From: Flammeovirga yaeyamensis
GTDB lineage: Bacteria; Bacteroidota; Bacteroidia; Cytophagales; Flammeovirgaceae
Direction of reading: 5' to 3'
Length of the DNA stretch: 64,000 nucleotides
Assembly (NCBI RefSeq): GCF_018736045.1
Contig: NZ_CP076132.1
Location: forward strand, 1,101,501 to 1,165,500
Part shown: positions 44,975 to 55,080 of the stretch, piece after piece
Position numbering within the stretch: the stretch's first letter is position 1
Layout of the letters: the number at the start of each line of letters is the position of its first letter
Program-made: the position numbers and the translations under genes
Notes under the pieces: model-generated
Seen by the model: the letters and a program-made list of their open reading frames with translations, nothing else
Told to the model about the DNA's origin: nothing
Database searches by the model: none

Positions 44975-46123
44975 TTATAGGTTAAACTCTTTGGCAATCG
45001 CATCTGTATCTTGACCCACTCTAGGAGCCGGTTTCGACGCAAATATTCTCTCATCATTTAAGCGGATAGGGCAACGTGTAGTATGAATAAACTCACCTGT
45101 ATCAAGCGATAGTTTTTGATCCATTTCTAAGACTTTATAAGCCTCGTGTTGTATCAATTGCTCGTAGTCGAGAACTGCTGAACACCAAATGCCAGTAGGT
45201 TCAAATAGGTCCAACCATTCTTGAGTGGTTTTCTCTGAAAGTATATCACGAAGCGTATTCATGATCTCATCACGCTTCGTAAAAGTTTCTTCTTCAGAAT
45301 ATCCTTTTAATAGGTTGGTATCAAGTAATTCAACTAGTTTATCGAAGCCGCCCATTGCTAAAGAAATATGACTATCTTTTGTAGCATACACTCCATAAGG
45401 AGCACTTAGGTAAGCATGTCCAGATCCTTTTTCTGCTCTTTGAGGAAGTTTATTTCCATCGTTTAGATAGGTAGTGATTACTTCAAATTGAAAATCAAGC
45501 ATAGATTCCAATAAGCTAACTTCTACTAAAGCACCTTTATTGGTTTTGGCACTTCTAAGCAAAGCGGCTAAAATACCTTGTGCCATGTGCGATCCCGTGA
45601 TGATGTCAGCGACAGCCAGCCCAAAAGGAGTAGGTCCATCGTTTTTATCTCCGGTAAGATGTGCCAATCCCGACATACATTGTACTAGAAGGTCCTGTCC
45701 GGGTTTAGCAGACCAAGGACCTTCAGTACCATATCCTGTAACCGTTGCGTACACTAATTGGGGATTAATTGCTTTCACAGTAGTATAATCCAACCCAATT
45801 TTTTCCATCACTCCGGGACGGAAATTATGAGTCATTACATCTGCTTTTGCAATTAGTTCTTTTACCTTTTGTAGATCTTCTGCATCCTTTAAATTGGCTG
45901 CGTAAGATTCTTTATTTCTATTGAGAGTATGGAAAACCAAGCTGCTTCCATCCACTCTTAAATTCTTTATGGCAATCTGACGTCCAGCTTCACCATGATT
46001 CGGACGCTCAATTTTGATGACACGAGCACCCAAATCTGCCAAACGCAATCCTGCTGATGGACCTGCCAAAAACTGACAGAACTCCAACACCAAAAGGCCC
46101 TCTAATGGTTTTGAATTAGTCAT
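44975..46123 (-). CDS. CaiB/BaiF family (class III) CoA-transferase, type 1 (cassette B)
   Basis: Counterpart of the protein at 14687, 382 residues with the ATG at 46123, which overlaps the SBP stop by eight bases (ATGACTAA). Visible are [51 protein letters not shown] and catalytic Asp173 (FGLAVADII). An upstream in-frame ATG at 46153 would extend the overlap to 38 bases and adds residues without homology. The coupled order SBP, type 1, type 2 is the same as in cassette A. Confidence 0.92.
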   Translation of the reverse strand: MTNSKPLEGLLVLEFCQFLAGPSAGLRLADLGARVIKIERPNHGEAGRQIAIKNLRVDGSSLVFHTLNRNKESYAANLKDAEDLQKVKELIAKADVMTHNFRPGVMEKIGLDYTTVKAINPQLVYATVTGYGTEGPWSAKPGQDLLVQCMSGLAHLTGDKNDGPTPFGLAVADIITGSHMAQGILAALLRSAKTNKGALVEVSLLESMLDFQFEVITTYLNDGNKLPQRAEKGSGHAYLSAPYGVYATKDSHISLAMGGFDKLVELLDTNLLKGYSEEETFTKRDEIMNTLRDILSEKTTQEWLDLFEPTGIWCSAVLDYEQLIQHEAYKVLEMDQKLSLDTGEFIHTTRCPIRLNDERIFASKPAPRVGQDTDAIAKEFNL

Positions 46124-47261
46124 TTTGAGTAAGCGATTTGATGTATAATTCATTTAATTGAGTCAAGAGCACTTTAGAATCACCACCCTTCATCATGAAC
46201 TCACGAATTGGGGCACCTGCTCTATCTTGGAAGTACATATGACCATTGTAGCGAGGTCTTAAGAACGCACGATCCAAAGCCGGAAGTGTATCTCTAAAGA
46301 AATCCATACATTTGCTGTTCACTCTCTGATCTGTCCATGCTTTTCTATGTCCCGGCTGTCCGCCATTATCAAAGAAAATTCCCTTTTGAACATCTAAAGA
46401 ACCAGCAAACTCCAAGAACTTCGATGCCAATTCTTTTTCTTCACATTTAGAAGACAAAGCCAAGCCGGTTCCACCCAACGTACTAATCAGTTTTTGATTG
46501 TTGATGGCTACCAAATCATGATACTTTAATGGAACGCGAGCATAACCTTCTCTTGAGTAATTAGTATATCCATATCCGAAAGGAGCGTACACATAATCGT
46601 CAGTTTTGGTCATGGCCTCACAAACTTTAATAGGGTTCCAATCGTAACTTTCTTCTTTGATGTTTTCCCCTAGATCTCTAAGCATCTCGAGGGCTTTTAA
46701 TCCAATTTCTTCTGAAACAACATAGTCTTTTGTCTCACATACATTTTCTCCTAAAGTAGAGCAAACCATGTAGAAACTCATTAATGTATCTTGAGGAATA
46801 CCAGGAATAGCCACTTTTCCAGTTTTTGATAACTCCACTAAATCATCCCAAGTTTCTGGGAATTTTAGCCCTTCTTTCTCGAAAAGATCTGGACGGCTGG
46901 ATGCGACAGGTGTTGCCGCATCTATAGCCAAAGCCCATTGATGATTATTGTAGGCATAACTTTCGTGAGATCGACCTACAGTATTTTCTTCCAGATCTTT
47001 CATAAAAGCTTGTGGAAGTAATGTATCAAGGGGCATGATCACTTGAGTACGGGCAGCAAAACCGGCCCAAGGATGATCGATGATAAGGAAGTCATATCTT
47101 TCTGCTAATTGATCTATAGGTTCATCAGCGAAAGCTTGAAGCGACCTTTTCTCCCAAGAAATTTGTACATCAGGATAAAGTTCTTCGAAACGTTGTGAAA
47201 CCGCTACTATTGAAGTAAATCCACGGCTGTGGTTCCAAGTAATTCCTTTTAATTTTTTCAT
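46116..47261 (-). CDS. solute-binding-protein family 1 homologue without signal peptide (cassette B)
   Basis: A 381-residue protein nearly collinear with the cassette A homologue at 13514: both start with a short polar residue run and [14 protein letters not shown], and share [19 protein letters not shown] and DRAFLRPRY. No signal peptide, lipobox or membrane helix is present. It follows the RhaT-like transporter gene after 37 bases and overlaps the type 1 CoA-transferase gene by eight bases, so it is expressed with them. The conserved pairing with CoA-transferases in two places suggests that it works with those enzymes rather than with an ABC transporter. Confidence 0.82.
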   Translation of the reverse strand: MKKLKGITWNHSRGFTSIVAVSQRFEELYPDVQISWEKRSLQAFADEPIDQLAERYDFLIIDHPWAGFAARTQVIMPLDTLLPQAFMKDLEENTVGRSHESYAYNNHQWALAIDAATPVASSRPDLFEKEGLKFPETWDDLVELSKTGKVAIPGIPQDTLMSFYMVCSTLGENVCETKDYVVSEEIGLKALEMLRDLGENIKEESYDWNPIKVCEAMTKTDDYVYAPFGYGYTNYSREGYARVPLKYHDLVAINNQKLISTLGGTGLALSSKCEEKELASKFLEFAGSLDVQKGIFFDNGGQPGHRKAWTDQRVNSKCMDFFRDTLPALDRAFLRPRYNGHMYFQDRAGAPIREFMMKGGDSKVLLTQLNELYIKSLTQND

Positions 47262-47298
47262 TTCAGTTCAATATTTTTAGTCAAATTGTATCTTTTGA

Positions 47299-48369
47299 TT
47301 AATGTCCCATAGCAGCCGTTCCCATGCTACTTCCGTAAGTCATAGTGAGGAAAGAAATGATGAGTATGCCCAATGCAAAAAGCAAAGTATTGTAAGTACG
47401 CTTGCTTACCTGTGACCATTCTTTCATGATAATTCCCAAAATGTAACTGAAGAAGATGAGCATAGACATGTGGATTACCCAACTGGCGAATTTGAAATCG
47501 CCCATTCTCACATGTGCCATGTTGTAGAAGAAGAATTGTCCGTACCATAATGCACCACTTAAAATGGACATGAAAAAGTTGGTACTGATCGTTTTTGAGC
47601 CTAACCCTTTTACGTCGACAATTTCTTTTAGTGTCTTTTGTCTGATACCGACAACTACAAACCAAACAAGGTTAGTAGCAAATGCACCCATAGTCGACAA
47701 CATCAGATTGGCATTGCCTTCGAAATAGCCAGCCCCGTGTTTTCCAGCGATTTCAGCAATTGGAGCACCTACTTCTAAAGAGATGCCAAATACGGCCGAA
47801 AGTACACCTGCAACTAAAGTGAGCATAAATCCCTTCTTCATATTAAAAGAAGGTTGATCAGCAGTATCGATATTTAATTCTTTAAGATCTTTTTCTTTAC
47901 GATAACCCGAAACTCCACAAAGCCCGATGCCAATCAGAGAAATGAACATACCTAAATAAATAATGTTGCCACCTGGCTCGTAGAATTTCGAGATCAATTC
48001 GCCATGCATAATTAATGGAACGATTGTTCCTAAAATGGCGGATATTCCAATAGAAATAGTATACGTTAGAGAGTATCCAATTTCCTTAATCGCATATCCA
48101 AAACACATGCCTCCGAATCCGTAAATCGTACCCAATAGAAAAGCGTTGAAGATTACTTCTGTTGGAGATTCAGCGAATACTTCCCATAAATTAGGTACTG
48201 TAATGTAACCAATAACTAATGGGAAAATAAACCAAGCGAAAGCCGCTTGAATCAGCCAATAGGAATTCCAATTCCATTGCTTCACTTTCTGAAATGGTAC
48301 ATAACAAGTAGAAGCTGAAACGCCGCCTACTGCATGTAATAAGGTACCGATTATTGGATTTTGCTGCAT
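47299..48369 (-). CDS. rhaT: RhaT-like sugar:proton symporter
   Basis: Ten-helix inner-membrane carrier of 356 residues in the L-rhamnose/proton symporter family. The start (IGTLLHAVGGVSASTCYVPF, then QKVKQWNWNSYWLIQ) and the segment GALWYGQFFFYNMAHVRMG, with a later SWVIHMSMLIFFSYILGIIMKEW, closely match E. coli RhaT in order and spacing. The substrate may be rhamnose or another deoxy or branched sugar. It is the first gene of the cassette B operon (48369 to about 39628), the likely entry point of the pathway, and has a -7 element upstream at 48449-48442. Confidence 0.9.
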   Translation of the reverse strand: MQQNPIIGTLLHAVGGVSASTCYVPFQKVKQWNWNSYWLIQAAFAWFIFPLVIGYITVPNLWEVFAESPTEVIFNAFLLGTIYGFGGMCFGYAIKEIGYSLTYTISIGISAILGTIVPLIMHGELISKFYEPGGNIIYLGMFISLIGIGLCGVSGYRKEKDLKELNIDTADQPSFNMKKGFMLTLVAGVLSAVFGISLEVGAPIAEIAGKHGAGYFEGNANLMLSTMGAFATNLVWFVVVGIRQKTLKEIVDVKGLGSKTISTNFFMSILSGALWYGQFFFYNMAHVRMGDFKFASWVIHMSMLIFFSYILGIIMKEWSQVSKRTYNTLLFALGILIISFLTMTYGSSMGTAAMGH

Positions 48370-48441
48370 TGTTTAGTTCAAATATGAATAAGTATTTTAA
48401 ATATGAATGCAATTACTTGTTTTCTATTTAAAGCAGCAAGA

Positions 48442-48449
48442 CAAATGTA
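48442..48449 (-). promoter_or_regulatory. putative -7 element of the cassette B operon
   Basis: Reads TACATTTG on the minus strand, an exact TAnnTTTG match 72 bases upstream of the RhaT-like start codon. No -33 TTG at standard spacing. Confidence 0.4.
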
Positions 48450-48556
48450 TTTGTTACACATTTACCCCCCGTAAAAGCATAAAAAGTTCAGCTTTATCCC
48501 CCCTAAAATGACTTGATATAACAAATGACTAAGAATTATTAATCCTATTTTTCTTT

Positions 48557-48564
48557 TATCTTTG
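48557..48564 (+). promoter_or_regulatory. putative -7 element of the endonuclease V gene
   Basis: TATCTTTG matches TAnnTTTG, 32 bases before the ATG at 48597. Confidence 0.4.
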
Positions 48565-48596
48565 CCCCACTAAATGACTTTAGTTTAACTTTTGAA

Positions 48597-49292
48597 ATGA
48601 AAGAAGAAAGAGATAAGGAACAAGAGGCGATGGCCGCCCAAGTAAAGATTTTTCCTGATGGAGAGTTTAAGCTAAAGTTCAAAGATGAAGATGCAGTGTG
48701 TAGTATGGATGTGGCCTACACAGAAGATTGTGCTTTTGTATCCTGCGACATCATGAGGGGAAAAACTGGTGAATGGATCAATACGTTTGTGACCATGCAC
48801 GAGTTACCAACCACCCCTTATCAATCTGGATATTTTGCCTATTACGAAGGTCCACTATTATTGGAGTGTCTTCAGATATTGAATAAAAAACTAAAACTAA
48901 CACCTTCTTTAGTTATTGTTGATGGACATGGTTTAGCACATCCTAGAAAGTTTGGGATTGCCTGTTGGCTAGGATTAAAAATTGATATTCCAACTATCGG
49001 GGTAGCAAAGAAACCCATGATTCCACATCAAATAGAATTGGGTACGGGCAAGTTTAGCATTGCACCCTTACTACTTGATGAAGAAGTGGTAGGTGTAGCT
49101 TTCCGATCAAACAAAGGAGTAAAACCAATTTATATATCACCCGGACATTTAATTAGTTTGGATGCCAGTATTTATTGGATTAAGAAGTTCCATGGTGATT
49201 ATAGAATTTTTGAGCCTATAAGAAGAGCCGATCAAGCCGTTAGGAAAGCAGCAAAAGGAGAGTTTGGAGACTACGAATTTATTGATGAATAA
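48597..49292 (+). CDS. nfi: endonuclease V (deoxyinosine 3' endonuclease)
   Basis: DNA repair enzyme that nicks one base 3' of deoxyinosine. The 231-residue protein holds the three metal-binding acidic residues in place: Asp38 (SMDVAYTED), Glu84 (PYQSGYFAYYEGP) and Asp109 (IVDGHGLAHPRKFGIA), plus IGVAKK and SPGHLISLD. The aromatic PYQSG wedge replaces the common PYxPG. It is divergent from the cassette B operon and seems unrelated to it. Confidence 0.92.
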   Translation: MKEERDKEQEAMAAQVKIFPDGEFKLKFKDEDAVCSMDVAYTEDCAFVSCDIMRGKTGEWINTFVTMHELPTTPYQSGYFAYYEGPLLLECLQILNKKLKLTPSLVIVDGHGLAHPRKFGIACWLGLKIDIPTIGVAKKPMIPHQIELGTGKFSIAPLLLDEEVVGVAFRSNKGVKPIYISPGHLISLDASIYWIKKFHGDYRIFEPIRRADQAVRKAAKGEFGDYEFIDE

Positions 49293-49449
49293 CCGATTAA
49301 TTACGTAAGATATATAACATTACTTAATCTAGTCTTCTGAATTAGTGAGACGGATGATTCGATAATATATTTGTATCATCTTAAATTATTATATGACTAC
49401 TGTCTAATAACAACTGACTTCTATTTTTTTTTACAGCAAACCAATTAAA

Positions 49450-50706
49450 ATGAAAAAGCTAAACCTAATTCTATGGATATTCTTATCCGTATTAACGCAC
49501 ACTATTTATGGACAAACCGTTTGGTTAGATGCCAAGGTGATTACGAATGAAATGGATACTTTATCAGGAAAAATTTTTGATAAAGGTATACCTAAAACCC
49601 CACAATCCGTTGATTTTGTATCAGACAAAGGAGTAGAGTTAGAACTAACTCCCCAAAACACCTATAAAATTATTAGTAGTGATCTCACACTATGGTCTCA
49701 AACAGTTGACCACGAAATTAGTGCTTCCCATAGTTTGGAAGCAATGTCAGATTCCTCGGGGGTGGAAACAAAAAATGAACAGCTTTTTGTTAAAAAAATT
49801 ATTGGTGGTTCTAGACCTTTGTACATGTATAGATCCACAACAAAATCGAATTTTTATATTTTTGAAAATGAGAAATTAGTTCTATTAAAGTATAAGGTAT
49901 ATAAAAAAGATATCAGTAAAACGGAGAGCATACGATATGCTAAAGCCTATAATAAAATGTATTTAGGGCAGCTTTCTTATTACTTTAGAGGGCATCCAAA
50001 AACTATTTCTAAAATTAAATACACTAAACATCATATTTCCTCATTGCAAAGGTTATTCGAGGTGTATCAAAAGGAAGTTGGGGAGAGCGAAGTGATAGAT
50101 GTTGTGAAAATGAAAGTGAAATTTGGTATTACTGCAGGCCAAACCTCTTCTTCAATTAATTTTGAAGGTCCCATGCAACCTGTGGTGAGAGTAGAAAATT
50201 ATAGCAGGTCTTCTGCTTTTTACCCTGGAATCTCATTGGATATTATTTTACCAGTTAAAAATCAGAAATGGTCTATTTATAATGAGTTTGGTTTAATCAA
50301 TTCAAAATATGAAGGTCAATATCAATCGTCTCATTATACGCATGATGTGATGTTGGATTTTAATTATTTTCAGATGATGAATATGGCTAGATATACTTTT
50401 TATCTATCAGAATCATCTAAACTGTTTTTGAATTTCGGTCTTACAAATTCATTTATGATGAATTCTAAAACAGAACGTTGGGTGAGTTATAATTTAGACA
50501 GTAATAGACCTCCAGATTTAAACGAGGCTTTTATTGGTTCAGACCCAAGAAGTCACTCAATGGGATTGATTGGAGGTTTAGGATTTAGATATAAAAAAAT
50601 CGGAATTGAATATCGTTACGAAAGCAATGGAGGACCTTCCCCTTGGAGCTCAGTAAAGTCCACCATCAGCAGAAACTATTTCGTTGTCAATTTTCAAATC
50701 AACTAA
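49450..50706 (+). CDS. hypothetical outer-membrane beta-barrel protein
   Basis: A 418-residue protein with a signal peptide (to about residue 21, TIYGQ). The first half (residues 25-200) is a soluble domain whose opening LDAKVITNEMDTLSGKIFD resembles proteins annotated in Bacteroidota as tRNA modification GTPase-like or outer-membrane-associated unknowns; I cannot name it. The second half (from about 215) has alternating aromatic strands ending in RNYFVVNFQIN, consistent with an 8-strand barrel. A bidirectional terminator follows. Confidence 0.65.
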   Translation: MKKLNLILWIFLSVLTHTIYGQTVWLDAKVITNEMDTLSGKIFDKGIPKTPQSVDFVSDKGVELELTPQNTYKIISSDLTLWSQTVDHEISASHSLEAMSDSSGVETKNEQLFVKKIIGGSRPLYMYRSTTKSNFYIFENEKLVLLKYKVYKKDISKTESIRYAKAYNKMYLGQLSYYFRGHPKTISKIKYTKHHISSLQRLFEVYQKEVGESEVIDVVKMKVKFGITAGQTSSSINFEGPMQPVVRVENYSRSSAFYPGISLDIILPVKNQKWSIYNEFGLINSKYEGQYQSSHYTHDVMLDFNYFQMMNMARYTFYLSESSKLFLNFGLTNSFMMNSKTERWVSYNLDSNRPPDLNEAFIGSDPRSHSMGLIGGLGFRYKKIGIEYRYESNGGPSPWSSVKSTISRNYFVVNFQIN

Positions 50707-50718
50707 TTGATAATAAGT

Positions 50719-50764
50719 AAAAAGAGGAAAAATGTAACGAACATTTTTCCTCTTTTTTTTGTAA
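50719..50764. terminator. bidirectional intrinsic terminator
   Basis: AAAAAGAGGAAAAATGT at 50719-50735 pairs perfectly with its reverse complement at 50741-50757 over a five-base loop, with T-rich sequence on both strands. It serves the convergent genes ending at 50706 and 50770. Confidence 0.85.
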
Positions 50765-50769
50765 AACCA

Positions 50770-51057
50770 TTATTTTAAAAAGCTCACTTTTACCGAAATC
50801 ATCCACTCGTCTTCTGCAAGAGGATCGGGTGCACTATCAAATGGCTCTGAGAAAATAAGATGCTTACCAAGGGCAACCCTACATTCAAGTACTTTTCTTT
50901 CTTGTACCTCAAATAAGAACTCTACCTCTTTGTCAGAATTATCTGCTTTGTCGTTAATTCCAACTGTATAATTATTAATAATTTCTTCTAATGCTGGGTA
51001 TGCTGATCCTTTGTCTTTTTTAGCCATACCTACCCAATTAATTTTCGAAAATTTCAT
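50770..51057 (-). CDS. small hypothetical protein
   Basis: A 95-residue soluble protein with the ATG at 51057 (an upstream in-frame ATG at 51108 would add 17 polar residues). It has no signal peptide. The middle is acidic (DNSDKEVEFLFEVQE) and the end is strand-rich (DEWMISVKVSFLK). I do not recognise it. The gene is isolated between a terminator and the promoter region of the hydrolase gene at 51299. Confidence 0.55.
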   Translation of the reverse strand: MKFSKINWVGMAKKDKGSAYPALEEIINNYTVGINDKADNSDKEVEFLFEVQERKVLECRVALGKHLIFSEPFDSAPDPLAEDEWMISVKVSFLK

Positions 51058-51298
51058 GTCACTTTGCTTGTTAATTTTTCGTTTGTTTGCGGTGTTAGTT
51101 GTTATCAATTCAAAATGCGATTATCAAATTTGCTTTAGAATTTTAAAAAATGATGATAATAACGTAAATCGTTGAAAATTGTGAAATTTTACGGAAATTT
51201 AATGATAATTATTCAATAAATGTAAATGATTGTGATTAAATTTTTAATTAATATCATTTGATAGTTTTCACTTACTGCTTAACAAAAGAAATACACCT

Positions 51299-52273
51299 AT
51301 GAAACTATGTCCACACCAACTGGTATTTGTGATCATTTTTTTATTTAGTGGAGTGTTATTTGGTCAGGATTATCGCCCAATAGATGAGGTGATTCATGTA
51401 TCAAATAATCATGAGACCATGCCGGTAAAAGTACATGGAAATATGAATGCTAAAACACTGCTTTTAGTTGTACATGGAGGTCCTGGAAGTTCGGTAGATG
51501 ACTACCGTACGTTTAATGGAAAAACAGGGCTTCAGTTAGTAGAGAAAAGCACCCTCGTGGCTTATTGGCAACAAAGAGGGGCAGGAGACTCCAAAGGAGT
51601 AGACGATAAAAAGTATTATACCATAGATCAATATGTATCTGATTTGGATCATGTAGTAGATGAGATGCACGAAGTATTTCCTCATAAAAAAATTGTTCTT
51701 TTTGGACATAGTTGGGGAGGGATGCTCAGTTCATCTTATTTGTCATTACCAGAACATAGAGCAAAGATTTCTGCATGGATAGATGCAGCGGGAGTTACCG
51801 ACGGTACGAAGTTATTAGAATATGCTTTTGATGATGTTGATGCCGTAGTAAAGGAACATTTGACACAAGAAGAAAACTTAGATTTTTGGAAGGATGTAGC
51901 AAAGCAGAAAACACCTCAAAATTCTTCTCTTTTGGCATATTACATTTTAGATAAAATGCCTGATGCTCATCGTTATGTAAACATCGAAAAAATGCAATGG
52001 TCCGAGAGAGCAATTGCCTCAAACAATTCACTTATTCCTGAAGTGCTCCTAACGAACAATAATCAAAACATGGAAGCATTGGATTTCCCTATTTTATTGA
52101 TTTGGGGTAAATACGATTATTGTGTATCTAAAAAACTGAGAGATGAATTAATTGAGCATTTAGATGCAGAAAAAATTACTTCTGTAGAACTTCCTCATTC
52201 GGGACATTATATGATGATGAATGAACCTGAATTATTTTCGAAGAAAGTAGGAGAGTTTCTAGATAAAATATAG
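51299..52273 (+). CDS. secreted alpha/beta hydrolase, S33/proline iminopeptidase-like
   Basis: A 324-residue hydrolase with a signal peptide ending near LFGQ (residue 23). The HGGPG oxyanion motif is at 59-63 and the nucleophile is Ser138 in FGHSWGGM; Asp in IWGKYDYCV and His in LPHSGHYMM complete a likely triad. HGGPG and GHSWGG together are typical of proline iminopeptidases and related S33 enzymes. The export signal suggests peptide hydrolysis in the periplasm. A terminator follows at 52330. Confidence 0.85.
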   Translation: MKLCPHQLVFVIIFLFSGVLFGQDYRPIDEVIHVSNNHETMPVKVHGNMNAKTLLLVVHGGPGSSVDDYRTFNGKTGLQLVEKSTLVAYWQQRGAGDSKGVDDKKYYTIDQYVSDLDHVVDEMHEVFPHKKIVLFGHSWGGMLSSSYLSLPEHRAKISAWIDAAGVTDGTKLLEYAFDDVDAVVKEHLTQEENLDFWKDVAKQKTPQNSSLLAYYILDKMPDAHRYVNIEKMQWSERAIASNNSLIPEVLLTNNNQNMEALDFPILLIWGKYDYCVSKKLRDELIEHLDAEKITSVELPHSGHYMMMNEPELFSKKVGEFLDKI

Positions 52274-52329
52274 TCTGGTTTTTCATCAAATACTATTTGA
52301 TGTAAACAAGATTCGATTTCTACAAAGAA

Positions 52330-52359
52330 CGGGTTGATTGATATTGACCCGATTTTTTT
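52330..52359 (+). terminator. intrinsic terminator after the S33 hydrolase gene
   Basis: CGGGTTGA at 52330-52337 pairs with TTGACCCG at 52344-52351 with wobbles, followed by a run of seven T. A second perfect palindrome, CATCAAATA-c-TATTTGATG, lies just upstream at 52284-52302. Confidence 0.7.
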
Positions 52360-52570
52360 GTAATCACTTGAATTATAATGATTGTTAGTGGTTAAAATCA
52401 CTGATTATTAATGATGTATATTCTTGAAAATGAATAAGTGCTACTCTAATTTTGAATCATTCTAAATAAAAGACTAATTTATCTTTTATTTAACTCAATA
52501 ATAAATCAATTCCAATTGGGGGTTGATTTATTGAAATCAATAGATTATTTCACATTAAAATTTTAAGAAA

Positions 52571-52912
52571 ATGCTAACATCATCTGTATTAAAAAACATA
52601 GAATTCAACTCACAAAGACCTGTTGTAAACGTATTGTTTGAAACGAATTTTACCAAAGAGATTCGTATTGCAATGGAGAGTGGGGTCGAAATGAAAGAAC
52701 ATAAAACACAATATCCTATTGTTGTAGAATTAGTAGATGGTAAGCTAGATTTTGGAGTAGAAGGAGAAATTCATCATTTAGAGAAAGGAGATATTTTAGC
52801 TTTAGATGGAGGTATTCCTCATAATTTAATTGCCAAAGAAAATAGCATAGTTCGTTTAACCCTTACAAAATACGATACATCGGATAGAGTAAAAGATGTA
52901 GCTTCTAAATAA
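52571..52912 (+). CDS. cupin domain protein
   Basis: A 113-residue single-domain cupin. The barrel pattern is visible in EIRIAMESGVEMKEHKTQYPIVVELVDG, split over two strands, then HHLEKGDILALDGGIPHNLIAKENSIVRLTL. The first motif has only one clear metal-binding His (EHKT) and the second keeps PH in GGIPHNL, so metal binding is uncertain. No pathway is implied by its neighbours. Confidence 0.8.
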   Translation: MLTSSVLKNIEFNSQRPVVNVLFETNFTKEIRIAMESGVEMKEHKTQYPIVVELVDGKLDFGVEGEIHHLEKGDILALDGGIPHNLIAKENSIVRLTLTKYDTSDRVKDVASK

Positions 52913-52914
52913 AA

Positions 52915-52954
52915 AATAACCCCACAGACTAAATAAGAAGTCTGTGGGGTTATT
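52915..52954 (-). terminator. intrinsic terminator of glgX
   Basis: A perfect 16-base stem (52915-52930 with 52939-52954). On the minus strand it is followed by a T-rich run, so it mainly serves the glgX gene, though it also lies just after the cupin gene. Confidence 0.8.
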
Positions 52955-52957
52955 GTC

Positions 52958-55036
52958 TTAATAAGATTGCAACACCACTACTGATCTCGGGTTCAGGGTC
53001 ATTTTGCCTGCTGTTACAATTGGCGCCTCATCATATTCGTAAATATCTTCTGGAGCCTCTTTACTTGTATCAATCATACCTTTCCATTCTGTATGCTGTG
53101 CATAAATGGTAGGTTCAGGAATTTCAAATTCTAATTTCTCCCAATAGGTATTGACCATCACGTAAAGTTGTTCTCCTGTATTTGGAGAGGTCAACATATA
53201 AGCAATTGCGTGGGAATTATCATTCCAATCTGGATAATCAAATTCGCAGCCATGCCAAGTAATGATTGGTCTTCTTGCTCTTGCTTTAGAACTCCAGAAA
53301 CGCTCTGTTTGGAAAACCTCGTGCTTTAGATTAAACTGAATTAGTTTTTTCACAAAGCGTAAAGTATCCTCATGTTGATTAGGATCGTTCCAGTTGAACC
53401 AACTTAGATCGTTATTCTGACAGTAAGCGTTATTGTTACCATGTTGGGTTCTTCTTACTTCATCACCCATTAAAATCATAGGTGTTCCTTGAGAAAGGAG
53501 TAGTAAAGTGAAGAAGTTTTTCATCTGCTTCTTACGAAGATGTTCGATTTCCCAATTATCAGTTCCTCCTTCGTGACCGTGGTTCCAGCTGAAGTTATCG
53601 TTGGATCCATCTCTATTGTCTTCGCCATTGGCTAAATTGTGCTTCTCGTTATAAGACAGCAAATCGTTCATGGTAAAGCCATCATGACAAGTAATAAAGT
53701 TGATACTACGGTTAGGATCTCTTTCTTCTTGATTTTGGAAAACGTGATGTGATCCTTCTACACAACCTGCAAAAGCACCTACCAGCTTATCATCTCCTTT
53801 GACAAAACGACGAAGTACATCTCTATACACTCCATTCCATTCTGACCAACGGTCGCCAACAAACGATCCTACTTGATATAAACCAGCAGCATCCCAAGCT
53901 TCGGCAATCATTTTAGTACCAGCAAGAATTGGATCGGACTCGATTTCCCAAAGAATTGGAGGGTTTTCTGATGGATTACCGTACTCGTCTCTCGAAAGTA
54001 CTGAAGCCAAATCGAAACGGAAACCGTCAACGTGCATCTCCGATACCCAATAACGAAGGGAGTCCATAATCATTCTTCTTACGATGGAATGATTGGCGTT
54101 AAAGGAGTTACCACAACCAGAGAAATCTAAGAATTTATAGTTGTTGTGACGATCTAAAATATAATAAGTCGAAGCATCCAAACCTTTAAAGTTGATGGTT
54201 GGACCTTCTTCTGGATTAACCTCGGTTGTATGGTTGTACACTACATCAAGGATTACTTCGATTCCTGCTTTGTGTAATGCCTTTACCATGTCTTTGAATT
54301 CTCTCACAGGTGCTGTTGGATCTTTCTGATCCATGGCATATAAAGAGTGAGGAGCAAAGAAGTTAATTGGAGAATATCCCCAATAGTTGATGCGGTTTTT
54401 AGGCGCATCGTGTGGATCAAATTGATAAATTGGAAGTAATTCTACAGCCGTAATTCCTAACTCTTGTAAGTAAGGAATCTTTTCTATCAGACCTGCATAA
54501 GTACCTCGTTTTTCATCATTTAAACCTGAAGATGGATCTTTAGTAAATCCTTCTACATGCATTTCATAGATAATGGTCTTCGAATACGGACGAGATAAAG
54601 GTTTATCATCTTCCCAATCGTATTCTCTATCATCAATGACAATACTTTTTAATGCGTGCAAGCAATTGTCACCCGGACGGATGGCTGCTTTACGAGAATA
54701 GTTGTCGTTCATGCACACAGCTTTCGCATAGGGGTCGACCAATACTTTACTACCGTCGAACCAAGCCCCTTTTTCAGGAAGGAAGTCGCCAAATGCTCTA
54801 TAGCCATACACCTGACCATGACCAATGCCTTCTACGAAAACGTGCCAATAATAGAATGTTTTGTTTGTTTGTGGATTTAATCGAATAACATGGAAAGGTC
54901 TTGGACTGTCCTTGTCATTAAATAAAAGTAATTCAATAGCTGTTGCACCCTTCGAATAAATACAAAAATTGGTTCCTTTATCGGTAACCGTAGCACCTAA
55001 TGGGTAACTGCTACCTTTTGAGTGTTTTATACTCAT
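52958..55036 (-). CDS. glgX: glycogen debranching enzyme GlgX/isoamylase family
   Basis: GH13 enzyme that cleaves alpha-1,6 branches, 692 residues. An N-terminal CBM48-like domain (residues about 10-85) precedes the catalytic barrel. The nucleophile Asp342 (DGFRFDLAS), acid/base Glu379 (IAEAWD) and Asp452 (TCHDGF) are present, as is DVVYNHTTE. The family signature YWGYSPINFFAPH is clear. Its role is mobilisation of stored glycogen. It is not linked to other glycogen genes here. Confidence 0.94.
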   Translation of the reverse strand: MSIKHSKGSSYPLGATVTDKGTNFCIYSKGATAIELLLFNDKDSPRPFHVIRLNPQTNKTFYYWHVFVEGIGHGQVYGYRAFGDFLPEKGAWFDGSKVLVDPYAKAVCMNDNYSRKAAIRPGDNCLHALKSIVIDDREYDWEDDKPLSRPYSKTIIYEMHVEGFTKDPSSGLNDEKRGTYAGLIEKIPYLQELGITAVELLPIYQFDPHDAPKNRINYWGYSPINFFAPHSLYAMDQKDPTAPVREFKDMVKALHKAGIEVILDVVYNHTTEVNPEEGPTINFKGLDASTYYILDRHNNYKFLDFSGCGNSFNANHSIVRRMIMDSLRYWVSEMHVDGFRFDLASVLSRDEYGNPSENPPILWEIESDPILAGTKMIAEAWDAAGLYQVGSFVGDRWSEWNGVYRDVLRRFVKGDDKLVGAFAGCVEGSHHVFQNQEERDPNRSINFITCHDGFTMNDLLSYNEKHNLANGEDNRDGSNDNFSWNHGHEGGTDNWEIEHLRKKQMKNFFTLLLLSQGTPMILMGDEVRRTQHGNNNAYCQNNDLSWFNWNDPNQHEDTLRFVKKLIQFNLKHEVFQTERFWSSKARARRPIITWHGCEFDYPDWNDNSHAIAYMLTSPNTGEQLYVMVNTYWEKLEFEIPEPTIYAQHTEWKGMIDTSKEAPEDIYEYDEAPIVTAGKMTLNPRSVVVLQSY

Positions 55037-55080
55037 CGCACAATAATATTTTGATAGTTATTTTATTTATATCGAAACTA

